Counted from the first letter of the stretch, positions 1-6,098 are shown. The stretch: DNA of 15,044 nucleotides from Propionibacteriaceae bacterium (GCA_030544185.1 JAUNRO010000030.1:1-15044); one strand, 5' to 3'. Numbers and translations are program-made. Notes: generated by a model not told the origin, from the sequence alone.

Positions 1-2
1 AG

Positions 3-623
3 CTCCGTGCGAAGCGCGTCGACCCTGGTCAGCGCATCGTCGACATGGCCGTGGACCTGGCTGAGGACGAGGCGCCCGAAGCGGTGGTGAGGCGAGCCGT
101 GGTCGAGCTCGGCCACGTCGACGTGCTCATCTGCAACCACGCCCGGTCCGGTGGTGACGGGGCCATCGGCGACCTGACTGCCGAGATGCTGGATGTGCAC
201 TGGGCGGTCAACGCCCGATCGTCGCTGCTGCTGGTCCAGTCGTTCGCCGCGCAGCACGACGGCCGACCGGGAGGTCGGGTAGTGCTGATGACCTCCGGCC
301 AGGGGCTCGGGCCAATGCCGGGAGAGGTGGCCTACGCGGCATCCAAAGCGGCGTTGGCGGGCGTGACGATGACTCTTGCCGACCAGCTGGCTGACGTTGG
401 CATCACGGTCAACACCATTAATCCTGGCCCGGTCGACACCGGCTATATGACCCCCGAGGTGATGGCCCATGTGGCACCGATGTTTCCCTTCGGGCGGATG
501 GGAGAGCCGGACGATCCAGCTCGCTTGGTGGAGTGGCTGGTCAGTGACGAGGGGCGGTGGATGACTGGCCAGGTTCTCAACACCGAGGGTGGGTTCGCAC
601 GCTGGCGGCCCCCCACGTCATAA
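3..623 (+). CDS. SDR family oxidoreductase, 5'-truncated by the window edge
   Basis: This is the C-terminal four-fifths of a short-chain dehydrogenase/reductase, an NAD(P)-dependent oxidoreductase; the substrate cannot be told. The frame is open from base 3, so the ATG at 45 is internal. About 45 residues carrying the GxxxGxG nucleotide loop lie outside the window. Counting from the ATG at 45, the visible family marks are VLICNHA (variant of the NNAG strand), the Asn of NARSS, the active-site Ser84 in MTSGQG, the YAASK catalytic Tyr97/Lys101 pair, the INPGPVDTGYM loop and the C-terminal MTGQVLNTEGGF. ICNHA in place of NNAG is slightly atypical but common in the family. It is followed 40 bp later by the GNAT gene on the same strand. 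The SDR call is secure; the reaction is not known. Confidence 0.9.
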   Translation, partial: LRAKRVDPGQRIVDMAVDLAEDEAPEAVVRRAVVELGHVDVLICNHARSGGDGAIGDLTAEMLDVHWAVNARSSLLLVQSFAAQHDGRPGGRVVLMTSGQGLGPMPGEVAYAASKAALAGVTMTLADQLADVGITVNTINPGPVDTGYMTPEVMAHVAPMFPFGRMGEPDDPARLVEWLVSDEGRWMTGQVLNTEGGFARWRPPTS

Positions 624-663
624 CACCCCGGGGAAGGATCGTCGTCCACCACTGAGGTGCATC

Positions 664-1284
664 ATGACTGAGAAGCTCGATCCTCCCATCCATCCGGGCG
701 AAATCCTCCAGGAGGACCTCCTGAACGGTTTTGGCGTCGTGACCCTTCCGACCGAACTGCCTCGCCTTCGCGGCGTTTCGGTGGTGCTCCGCGCCTTTGA
801 TGAGCGAGACGTGGACCTGGTGGTCTCAGTGGCCAGCGATCCTCTGATTCCACTGGTCACGTCCGTTCCGACGAGTGGTTCGAAACACGATGCGACGGCC
901 TACATCGAGCGGCAACATTCGCGCCTTGCGGCTGGCGCCGGATTCTCATTCGCGATCGCGGACGTGCACCCTGACGAGGCCGTCGGTCAGATCGGGCTGT
1001 GGCTCGGTGACATTCAAGAGGGCAGGGCCTCGATCGGCTACTGGATTGCGCCTCAGTTCCGTCGCCGCGGGTACGCCAGGGCGGCGCTGTCCACGTTGAC
1101 GGAATGGGCTTTGACCCAAGATGAAGTGCACCGCGTGCAGCTGCTCGTCGAGCCAGGGAACGAGGGCTCGTGGCGAACTGCGGAGGCCTGCGGCTACGTG
1201 AGGGAAGGACTGCTCCGGTCGTGGCAGCAGGTGGGCCCCGCGCGAAAGGACATGTTCATGTACAGCGTGGTGAAGGACCGGTAG
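664..1284 (+). CDS. GNAT (RimJ/RimL-like) N-acetyltransferase with a HigA-like N-terminal extension
   Basis: This 206-aa protein is an acetyl-CoA-dependent acetyltransferase; the acceptor is unknown. The GNAT domain runs from about residue 35 (VVLRAFDERDVDLV) to the end. It has the acetyl-CoA loop RRRGYARAAL after GYWIAPQF, and the NEGSWRTAEACGYVREG segment typical of RimJ/RimL-type enzymes. The start is ATG 664, because GAGGTG (654-659) sits 4 nt upstream. That start adds about 25 residues, beginning MTEKLDPPIHPGEILQEDLL, which match the opening of HigA-type antitoxins (PPIHPGEIL..E.L). The HigA HTH that should follow is absent and the GNAT domain takes its place. A GTG at 739 would give a plain GNAT, but it has no ribosome binding site. 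The gene lies downstream of the SDR and convergent with the VOC gene. Confidence 0.85.
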   Translation: MTEKLDPPIHPGEILQEDLLNGFGVVTLPTELPRLRGVSVVLRAFDERDVDLVVSVASDPLIPLVTSVPTSGSKHDATAYIERQHSRLAAGAGFSFAIADVHPDEAVGQIGLWLGDIQEGRASIGYWIAPQFRRRGYARAALSTLTEWALTQDEVHRVQLLVEPGNEGSWRTAEACGYVREGLLRSWQQVGPARKDMFMYSVVKDR

Positions 1285-1351
1285 CCCTTCGTCTTAGGGC
1301 ACACGGCGAGCAGGGCGACCGTGCGAATCCGTGAGCTTGCGAGCGGAAAGC

Positions 1352-1837
1352 TCAGTCTCCGGCGACGGCTCGTTCGATCGCCGCGACGTCGATCCTCTGC
1401 ATCGTCTGCATCGCCGCGAACGCTCGTGCGGCGACCTCGGGATCCGACGAACCGATTGCTTCGCTGAGCACTCTTGGCGTGATCTGCCAAGACACTCCCC
1501 ACCGGTCCTTGCACCAGCCGCAGGCGCTCTCTCGCCCACCGTTGCTGACGATGGCGTCCCAGTAACGGTCGGTCTCAGCCTGGTCGTCCGTCGCGATCTG
1601 GAACGAGAACGCCTCGCTCTGGGGGAAGGACGGCCCTCCGTTCAGACCCAGGCAGGGGATGCCGCAGACTGTGAAGTTGACCGTGAGGGCGTCACCGGCC
1701 TTGCCTCCGGGGAAGTCCCCGGGGGCTCGGTGCACGGCATCGACGCGGCTGTCGGGAAAAACCGAGGCGTAGAACTGCGCGGCCGCCTCGGCGTCATCGT
1801 CGTACCACAGGCAGATCGTGTTCTTCGGAATGGCCAT
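1352..1837 (-). CDS. VOC family protein, PhnB/3-dmu-9_3-mt type
   Basis: This 161-aa protein belongs to the vicinal-oxygen-chelate (glyoxalase/bleomycin-resistance fold) superfamily, in the PhnB-like subgroup often labelled 3-demethylubiquinone methyltransferase-like. Members usually lack a proven enzyme activity. Visible marks are the opening NTICLWYDDDAEAAAQFYAS, the CGIPCLGLNGG strand, FSFQIATDDQAETDRYWDAI and the closing KDRWGVSWQITP segment with a C-terminal helical tail. The start is ATG at 1837, chosen because AAGGAG (complement of 1847-1852) lies upstream and the homologous fold starts there; the longer open frame upstream is not coding-like. It stands alone, convergent with the GNAT gene. 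The family call is solid; the function is open. Confidence 0.88.
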   Translation of the reverse strand: MAIPKNTICLWYDDDAEAAAQFYASVFPDSRVDAVHRAPGDFPGGKAGDALTVNFTVCGIPCLGLNGGPSFPQSEAFSFQIATDDQAETDRYWDAIVSNGGRESACGWCKDRWGVSWQITPRVLSEAIGSSDPEVAARAFAAMQTMQRIDVAAIERAVAGD

Positions 1838-1959
1838 CGAGTCGGCTCCTTCGCGAGGGTGCACTTCCACGCTAGCGGCGGTCGGCGGTCGTTCGCTGAC
1901 GTCGAGACTCCTTGGCGCCAGCGAATGACGTGTCAGGTCCCCGGACTCAGCTTGCCCGA

Positions 1960-2119
1960 TAGGCTCGATACATGGTCGGCGCGGCGTTCCAGACAGAGAT
2001 CGACGCCAGGGAGTTGTCGGGTGGGAGGTCGCCGCACCATCGCGGGCCACCTGGTCCGGGGTGGATGCCTGCACGTCGAGCCGCCGGGGCCGGACGACTG
2101 GCAACCACTCTCAGACTGA
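1960..2119 (+). pseudogene. Possible small leaderless gene with a frameshift
   Basis: TAGGCT at 1960-1965 is followed after exactly 6 nt by ATG 1972, the same arrangement seen at several other starts in this window. The frame from 1972 reads MVGAAFQTEIDARELSG and then turns into a non-coding-looking arginine/proline string. From about 2021 the next frame reads VGGRRTIAGHLVRGGCLHV and on to a TGA at 2117-2119, with mostly G/C third positions. Joining the two would give a protein of about 50 residues. I do not recognise it. It may be a broken gene, a short ORF, or chance. Confidence 0.22.
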
Positions 2120-2161
2120 TCAATCACAGGCCGCACCTGCGGCACGAACCACGGAGGAATC

Positions 2162-2197
2162 ATGGCTCAGAACACCGCGTTGGGAGCACGGCCATGA
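2162..2197 (+). CDS. 11-codon leader ORF overlapping the TfoX-domain gene
   Basis: GGAGG about 5 nt upstream (around 2152-2157) precedes ATG 2162, and the frame reads MAQNTALGARP before a TGA at 2195-2197. That stop overlaps the ATG of the next gene as ATGA (2194-2197). This is the best Shine-Dalgarno sequence in the region, and it serves the short ORF rather than the larger gene. Translational coupling is the natural reading; a decayed longer gene is the alternative. Whether the peptide matters or only delivers ribosomes cannot be told. Confidence 0.4.
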   Translation: MAQNTALGARP

Positions 2198-2541
2198 CGC
2201 CCGAGCAGACGGTCCTCATCGAACGAATCCGGACGCTGATCGCCGGCGAACCCGTGGTCCGCGAGGTGTCGATGTTCGGCGGCAGGTCGGTGATGCTGAA
2301 TGAGAAGATGATCCTCAGCGCTCTGAGGGCCGGTGGACTGCTCGTGCGAGTCGATGCTGACCAGCACAACGCACTCCTCGAACGCTCTGGAGCGATGCAG
2401 GCTGAGATGGGACGGGGCCGCGGCATGGGCCCGGGCTGGATCGAAGTCGATGCCGAGACGATCCGCAGCGACGAACAGCTGTCGTTCTGGGTCGAGGTCG
2501 CAATCGACTACAACCGCACCGTGACTGGTGCGCGCTCGTGA
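2194..2541 (+). CDS. TfoX N-terminal domain protein
   Basis: This 115-aa protein matches the stand-alone TfoX/Sxy N-terminal domain. Characteristic pieces are REVSMFGGRSVMLNEKM near residues 22-38, LLVRVDADQHNALLE, and the C-terminal WIEVDAETIRSDEQLSFWV. Stand-alone actinobacterial members have no established role; the link to competence regulation in gamma-proteobacterial Sxy should not be carried over. The start is ATG 2194, placed by the domain boundary, by GGGAG at 2182-2186 and by the ATGA overlap with the leader ORF. No functional partner lies beside it. Confidence 0.85.
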   Translation: MTPEQTVLIERIRTLIAGEPVVREVSMFGGRSVMLNEKMILSALRAGGLLVRVDADQHNALLERSGAMQAEMGRGRGMGPGWIEVDAETIRSDEQLSFWVEVAIDYNRTVTGARS

Positions 2542-2819
2542 ACGCATTTCAGGGCCTGTCACCCGAGGTGTTCGCCCCCACAACTCCCGCGACGCCCCCA
2601 TAGGCCACCTCACGCCCCCCAGGCACGGGGGGCGAGCCTGCAGCAAAGGGGGCACAGACGCAGAAACGCTGAGGACCGCGAGGTCGATCTCATGGTGATC
2701 ACGACCGGGCCAGCCGCCTGTCGTCGTCCCGATGGCTTTGCTGCCGTCCCTTTGGCGCTCTTGGGGCCATGAGGCGCGCGTCACCGGTTTGAAGACGAGG
2801 TCGCGAGCCGGTTGGAGAC
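2542..2819. other. Intergenic region before the exporter: spaced C-rich repeats and a hairpin, no gene seen
   Basis: No convincing reading frame was found here on either strand. CGCCCCC occurs at 2573, 2593 and 2613, exactly 20 bp apart. The third copy is the left arm of a perfect 8-bp inverted repeat (CGCCCCCC, 2613-2620; GGGGGGCG, 2627-2634) with a 6-nt loop. The hairpin could end the TfoX-gene transcript, but no T-tract follows it. From 2640 to 2810 I see no further structure. Confidence 0.5.
2613..2634 (+). terminator. GC hairpin downstream of the TfoX-domain gene
   Basis: A perfect 8-bp C/G stem with loop AGGCAC, 71 bp after the stop at 2541. There is no U-tract, so it is only a possible terminator; it might instead be a protein site linked to the C-rich repeats next to it. 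Confidence 0.3.
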
Positions 2820-2848
2820 TTGTAACAAAACCGTCCGGTCGGTACAGT
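2820..2848 (+). promoter_or_regulatory. Promoter of the exporter-TetR operon
   Basis: TTGTAA (2820-2825) and TACAGT (2843-2848) are separated by 17 bp, a good sigma-70/SigA-type -35/-10 pair. The predicted transcription start is about 2855-2857, at or just before the GTG at 2857, so the mRNA is probably leaderless. Confidence 0.7.
2830..2843. promoter_or_regulatory. Secondary near-palindrome in the promoter spacer
   Basis: ACCGTCC followed by GGTCGGT forms an inverted repeat with one mismatch, lying between the -35 and -10 elements. It resembles the half-sites of the operator at 2852-2868 and could be a second repressor site. Confidence 0.4.
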
Positions 2849-2851
2849 TCC

Positions 2852-2868
2852 GGACCGTGAAACGGTCC
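2852..2868. promoter_or_regulatory. Likely TetR-family operator over the transcription start
   Basis: GGACCGT-GAA-ACGGTCC is a perfect 17-bp palindrome 3 bp downstream of the -10 hexamer. It covers the predicted start site and the GTG start codon. Size, symmetry and position fit a TetR operator, and the TetR gene is the second gene of this operon, so autoregulation is the simplest model. Confidence 0.65.
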
Positions 2869-4341
2869 TCCGCGCAGCCACGGGTGGTCTCGACACCGCT
2901 GCAGCGGTGGACCTTCCTCGTCGTCATCTCGCTCGGCCTGCTCATGATCGGGGTCGACAACTCCATCCTCTACACAGCCCTCCCGCAATTGCGCGAACAG
3001 CTAGCGGCGACCGAGACCCAAGGCCTGTGGATCATCAACGCCTACCCACTCGTGCTGTCCGGGCTCCTGCTCGGCACCGGCACGCTCGGTGATCGAATCG
3101 GCCACCGTCTGATGTTTCTGCTCGGACTCGCCCTGTTCGGGCTGGCATCGCTGGGAGCGGCCTTCTCGCCCACCGCCTGGAGCCTGGTCGCGGCCCGCGG
3201 TCTGCTCGGTCTCGCGGCCGCCGTCATGTTGCCGGCCACGCTCGCGCTGGTCCGCATCACTTTCACCGACGAGCGCGAACGCAATACGGCCGTGGGTGTG
3301 TGGGCCTCGATCGCCGTGCTCGGCGCAGCGGCCGGCCCGGTGGTCGGCGGGCTGCTGCTCGAACACTTCTGGTGGGGCTCGGTGTTCTTGATCAACGTGC
3401 CGATCGTCGCGGTTGCGCTGATCGCCACGTGCGCGATCGCGCCGCCGAACGTTCCCAACCCCGCCAAGCGGTGGGACGCGGTTTCGTCCGGCTTCGCCCT
3501 CGTCGCTCTCTCCGGACTCGTGCTCGCCATCAAGGAGGGGGTCAACCCCGATCGCTCGTGGCTCGTGCTGTCGATCGCCCTCGCCTCAGCGATCCTCGCC
3601 GGCATCGCGTTCACCCACCGTCAGCGTCGCCTGGACGACCCGCTGCTCGCGTTCGACGTCTTCGCCTCGCGCATCTTCACCGGCGGCGTGTCAGCGGCCG
3701 CGGCGGCGATGTTCGTCGTCGCGGGTCTGGAGCTCATGACGACCCAGCGCTATCAGCTCGTGGCCGGCTATTCGCCGCTGGACGCTGGCCTCCTGGTCAT
3801 CAGTGTGACCCTCGCGGCCTTCCCCTTCTCGATTCTGGGTGGCGCCATGCTGCATCGGGTTGGCTTCTTGCCGCTGATCGCCGGCGGCTTCGCCGCGATC
3901 GCGCTCGGCGTGGCACTGGCCGCCTGGTTCAGCCATCAGGGTTGGCTGTCCGGCTTTGTCGCGTCACTGCTGCTGGTCGGCGCCGGCGCCGGGTCGACGA
4001 TGTCGGTCTCCTCCACAGCCATCATCGGTGGCGCGCCCGTCCACCGCGCTGGCATGGCGGCGGGTGTCGAGTCGGTCTCCTACGAGTTCGGCACCCTCAT
4101 CTCGGTCGCCGTGCTCGGCAGTCTGCTGCCCGTTCTGTACGCCGGCGTCACCCCGGTGGGCACAGCCGGCATGCTGGCCGCGCTCGACGATCCCACCACC
4201 GCGGCCACCGCAGGCGCGGCATACGACCGGGCGTACCTGACGATCCTGATGATCCTCGCCGGTTTCGCCGCCGCGATGGCGAGCGTGACCGCATGGTGTT
4301 TCCGAGGCAACCCGAAAGGAGCAGCCGTTGCGCACCAATAA
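2857..4341 (+). CDS. MFS drug exporter, DHA2 family (QacA/LfrA/EmrB-like, 14 helices)
   Basis: This 494-aa protein is a proton-driven inner-membrane multidrug exporter of the 14-helix DHA2 group. Fourteen hydrophobic segments can be counted. Family motifs are LLMIGVDNSILYTALPQL in helix 1 (motif D1), GTLGDRIGHRLMF in the 2-3 loop (motif A), and GAAAGPVVGGLLLEHFWW in helix 5 (motif C, the antiporter motif). Length fits QacA-type pumps (about 500 aa). GTG 2857 is chosen because the promoter predicts transcription starting there; a TTG at 2812 would lie upstream of the promoter. The TetR gene overlaps its 3' end by 14 bp. The substrate is unknown; lipophilic cations are typical for the group. 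Confidence 0.9.
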   Translation: MKRSSAQPRVVSTPLQRWTFLVVISLGLLMIGVDNSILYTALPQLREQLAATETQGLWIINAYPLVLSGLLLGTGTLGDRIGHRLMFLLGLALFGLASLGAAFSPTAWSLVAARGLLGLAAAVMLPATLALVRITFTDERERNTAVGVWASIAVLGAAAGPVVGGLLLEHFWWGSVFLINVPIVAVALIATCAIAPPNVPNPAKRWDAVSSGFALVALSGLVLAIKEGVNPDRSWLVLSIALASAILAGIAFTHRQRRLDDPLLAFDVFASRIFTGGVSAAAAAMFVVAGLELMTTQRYQLVAGYSPLDAGLLVISVTLAAFPFSILGGAMLHRVGFLPLIAGGFAAIALGVALAAWFSHQGWLSGFVASLLLVGAGAGSTMSVSSTAIIGGAPVHRAGMAAGVESVSYEFGTLISVAVLGSLLPVLYAGVTPVGTAGMLAALDDPTTAATAGAAYDRAYLTILMILAGFAAAMASVTAWCFRGNPKGAAVAHQ

Positions 4342-4867
4342 GCGAGCCCGGATCATCGACGAGGCCATCGGCATCATCGAGGCGCGCGGCGTCGAAGCGC
4401 TGAGCTTCGAGTCACTCGCCGAAGCGGCCAGGCTGTCGAAGTCGGGCATCCTCTATCACTTCCGCTCCCGACACGACCTGCTGCTCGCGATCAACCAGCA
4501 CTTCGTCGACCAGTCCGAGGCGGAACTGATCGCCCTGGCCGGGGCACCGGCGGCCGAAGCGACTGCCGCGCAGCGGCTGCGCGCAGTGGTGCAACACATG
4601 GGCGCCAACGCGAACCGCGCCGAGTTGCTGATGTGCCTCGAGGCCGATGCCCACCCGGAGTTCCGGGCGCAGTGGGCCCGTCTCGACGAGGCCTGGATGC
4701 CGTCTCCGGAGAGCGCCTCGACCTCGCCCGACGCAACCGCCGCCTACTTGGTGCAGCTGATGGCCTACGGCCTGTGGGCTCACGATCACCTGCACCACGC
4801 CGCCTTGAGTCCAGCGGCCCGCGAGCAGCTGATCGAGGCGGTGCTGGCGTCCATCCCCGATCAGTAG
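4328..4867 (+). CDS. TetR/AcrR family transcriptional regulator
   Basis: This 179-aa protein has an N-terminal TetR helix-turn-helix at about residues 26-45 (SFESLAEAARLSKSGILYHF). The alpha-helical C-terminal half would be the ligand-binding and dimerisation domain. The start is TTG 4328: AAGGAG ends at 4321, 6 nt upstream, and the HTH lies at the usual distance from this start. It overlaps the exporter gene by 14 bp, so the two are co-transcribed and probably coupled. The likely role is repression of the operon through the palindrome at 2852-2868, relieved by a pump substrate; that is inference from context. Confidence 0.9.
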   Translation: MRTNKRARIIDEAIGIIEARGVEALSFESLAEAARLSKSGILYHFRSRHDLLLAINQHFVDQSEAELIALAGAPAAEATAAQRLRAVVQHMGANANRAELLMCLEADAHPEFRAQWARLDEAWMPSPESASTSPDATAAYLVQLMAYGLWAHDHLHHAALSPAAREQLIEAVLASIPDQ

Positions 4868-4885
4868 GGCCGGTCCCGATCGCGG

Positions 4886-5009
4886 TCAGCGGTTGAGCCG
4901 CTCGATGATGGCCCGCGCGAGGAGGTGACAATGCCCACCGGTGCGCGCGGTGATGAGATCGCCGACGAGCTGATCCGAAAGCCGCGGGCCCGGCGGGCGC
5001 CGCTGGCGA
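4886..5009 (-). pseudogene. Possible gene 3'-end remnant downstream of the acyltransferase
   Basis: In the frame ending with the TGA at 4886-4888 the minus strand reads LSDQLVGDLITARTGG and then HCHLLARAIIERLNR. This has an amphipathic, protein-like composition and about four-fifths G/C third positions. It has no start of its own and is out of frame with the acyltransferase gene upstream. It could be the tail of a lost gene or a shadow of the small plus-strand ORF. Confidence 0.2.
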
Positions 5010-5042
5010 TCAGTGCTCCTCGCGCAGCCGCGGCGCAGTGAA
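4932..5042 (+). CDS. Candidate 36-aa ORF with an ideal Shine-Dalgarno sequence
   Basis: AGGAGGTGA (4921-4929) is a perfect complement of the usual 16S rRNA 3' end and sits 5 nt (counted from AGGAGG) before ATG 4932. The frame reads MPTGARGDEIADELIRKPRA and on to a TGA at 5040-5042, hydrophilic and basic. It follows the TetR gene by 64 bp and runs 33 bp into the antisense of the acyltransferase gene. I do not recognise it. The opposite strand also carries a coding-like tail here (4886-5009), so the strand is uncertain. Confidence 0.25.
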
Positions 5043-5582
5043 GTCCTCGGGCCGGATGCCGCGCGTGTCGGCATAGAACTCCCGCAGGCGGTCCATGTCG
5101 GCGGCGACGTCGCCGGTGAGGTCGACGCTCGGGCCGAGCCCCGCTGTCCGGGTCGCCGAATCGACATAACCGAGGACCAACGGCAGGCCGGCCGCGCGCG
5201 CAATGCGATAGAAGCCGGATTTCCAGTGGGTCCGGCGCCCTCGGGTTCCCTCGGGCGTGACGACAAGGAAGAACCGGTCACCCGCCCCGATCCGGCGTAC
5301 GACCTCGTCCACCAGACCGGCCGGATTGGCCCGGTCGACCGGGATGCCGCCCAGCGCGCGCATGACCGCGCCGAAGGGGAATCTGAACAAGGTGTGCTTG
5401 CCCAGCCACTTCGGCGAGAAGCCATGACTCCAGGCGATCGCGAGCATGACCACGAAATCCCAGTTGGAAGTGTGGGGCGCGCCGATCAGCACGGCCGACC
5501 CGGTGGCCGGTGGCCCCTCGGATCGCAGCCGATAGCGGGACAGCGCCCAGAAGCCGCGCGCGAGCAGAGGCCGAATGAACAT
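5010..5582 (-). CDS. 1-acyl-sn-glycerol-3-phosphate acyltransferase family (PlsC-like)
   Basis: This 190-aa protein carries the glycerophospholipid acyltransferase motifs. HTSNWD (residues 37-42) is the HX4D catalytic box, followed by GKHTLFRFPFGAVMRALGGIPVDR and TPEGTR (109-114, the EGTR substrate motif). The KSGFYRIARAAGLPLVLGYVD segment matches the block after motif III. It would transfer an acyl group at the inner membrane to lysophosphatidic acid or a related acceptor. It is short and close to the small stand-alone PlsC-like proteins of actinobacteria, so the exact acceptor is uncertain. The start is ATG 5582, supported by TAGGTT exactly 6 nt upstream (leaderless pattern) and the lack of a Shine-Dalgarno sequence. 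Confidence 0.88.
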   Translation of the reverse strand: MFIRPLLARGFWALSRYRLRSEGPPATGSAVLIGAPHTSNWDFVVMLAIAWSHGFSPKWLGKHTLFRFPFGAVMRALGGIPVDRANPAGLVDEVVRRIGAGDRFFLVVTPEGTRGRRTHWKSGFYRIARAAGLPLVLGYVDSATRTAGLGPSVDLTGDVAADMDRLREFYADTRGIRPEDFTAPRLREEH

Positions 5583-5594
5583 GCCCCCAACCTA
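5583..5594 (-). promoter_or_regulatory. Leaderless -10 element for the acyltransferase gene
   Basis: On the minus strand TAGGTT (complement of 5589-5594) is followed by 6 nt and then the ATG at 5582, placing transcription initiation at or next to the start codon. Confidence 0.5.
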
Positions 5595-5645
5595 GGGGCA
5601 TCGGCCCACGGCCTGGACGCCGCGGCTCACCGGGCAGCGGGATGA

Positions 5646-6002
5646 TCAGTCGGTCTGGGTCTTCAGCCGTTCGTTCTCCGCGATGGTCGTGCGGTGGGTC
5701 TCCCGCTCGCGGACCAGCCACTCGGGCGGATCGGCGAGGAGTGCACCGATCTGGTCGGCGTCCTGGGGATCGGTCAGGCCGCCACGGGCGAGCCCCGACT
5801 TGGACACGCCCAGCTTCGCGGCCACGACATCCCGTGGGAACGGGCCGTTGCGGCGCAGATCGACGAGCCAGGTGGGGGGATCGGCGCGCAGGGCGTCGAG
5901 CTCGGCGCGGGTGATCGGGGTCGACCGGAACTCCTGCGGTGCCGCAGACAGCAGGATGCCCAGTTTGCTCGCCGCGGTCGCGGGCTTCATGGTTTGGCTC
6001 AC
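5646..6002 (-). CDS. DUF5997 family protein
   Basis: This 118-aa protein belongs to the actinobacterial DUF5997 family, recognised by MKPATAASKLG, TRAELDALRADPPTWLV and the KLGVSKSGLARGG core. The function is unknown. Two things stand out. The motif DPP(T/E)WLV occurs twice, at residues 41-47 and 91-97, exactly 50 apart. Between them, PRDVVAAKLGVSKSGLARGG (57-75) looks like a helix-turn-helix. The start is GTG 6002, because TACGCT lies exactly 6 nt upstream and family members begin a few residues before MKPATA. From memory of related genomes, the gene usually sits divergently beside a LysR-substrate-binding-domain gene. Here that place holds only a relic (6006-6098), and an intact copy lies at 9814. 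Confidence 0.85.
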   Translation of the reverse strand: MSQTMKPATAASKLGILLSAAPQEFRSTPITRAELDALRADPPTWLVDLRRNGPFPRDVVAAKLGVSKSGLARGGLTDPQDADQIGALLADPPEWLVRERETHRTTIAENERLKTQTD

Positions 6003-6014
6003 AGCCGCAGCGTA
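6003..6014 (-). promoter_or_regulatory. Leaderless -10 element for the DUF5997 gene
   Basis: TACGCT on the minus strand (complement of 6009-6014), then 6 nt, then GTG 6002. The same 18-bp block (6006-6023) recurs at 9781-9798 upstream of the LysR-like gene with one mismatch. Confidence 0.5.
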
Positions 6015-6098
6015 GCCCGCCCGTCGAGGTGATCGAGGTGGCCGAGACCGATCCTCGCCGCGTTCTCGGAGGCCGGCGACCCCGGCGTACACCGCGAT
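6006..6098 (+). pseudogene. Relic of a LysR-like gene (copy of pieces of 9781-10489)
   Basis: Three pieces lie in the same order as in the intact gene at 9814-10488. Piece one, 6006-6023, matches the upstream region 9781-9798 at 17 of 18 bases. Piece two, 6026-6079, matches 9919-9971 with one mismatch and one extra G, and still encodes EVIEVAETDPRRVL. Piece three, 6077-6090, is identical to 10468-10481 at the gene's 3' end, with weak similarity to about 6098. The missing parts correspond to 9799-9918 and about 9972-10470. The second junction falls on a shared CGA, as in a microhomology deletion. The reading frame is destroyed. Confidence 0.8.
6026..6079 (+). repeat. Direct repeat, left copy (partner 9919-9971)
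   Basis: 42 bp with a single mismatch (T at 6052, C at 9945), then a 1-nt insertion and 11 more identical bases. This is the core of the relic. Confidence 0.9.

Noticed and set aside
1284..1300. Hairpin GCCCT/AGGGC between the convergent GNAT and VOC genes as a terminator
   Set aside because: Only 5 bp of stem with a 7-nt loop and no T-tract; too weak to call.
2812..2856. TTG at 2812 as the exporter start
   Set aside because: It lies upstream of the -35/-10 promoter, has no ribosome binding site, and adds residues unlike the family.
3300..4403. 367-codon open frame in another plus frame
   Set aside because: Arginine-rich shadow of the exporter gene, which has 14 membrane helices in its own frame.
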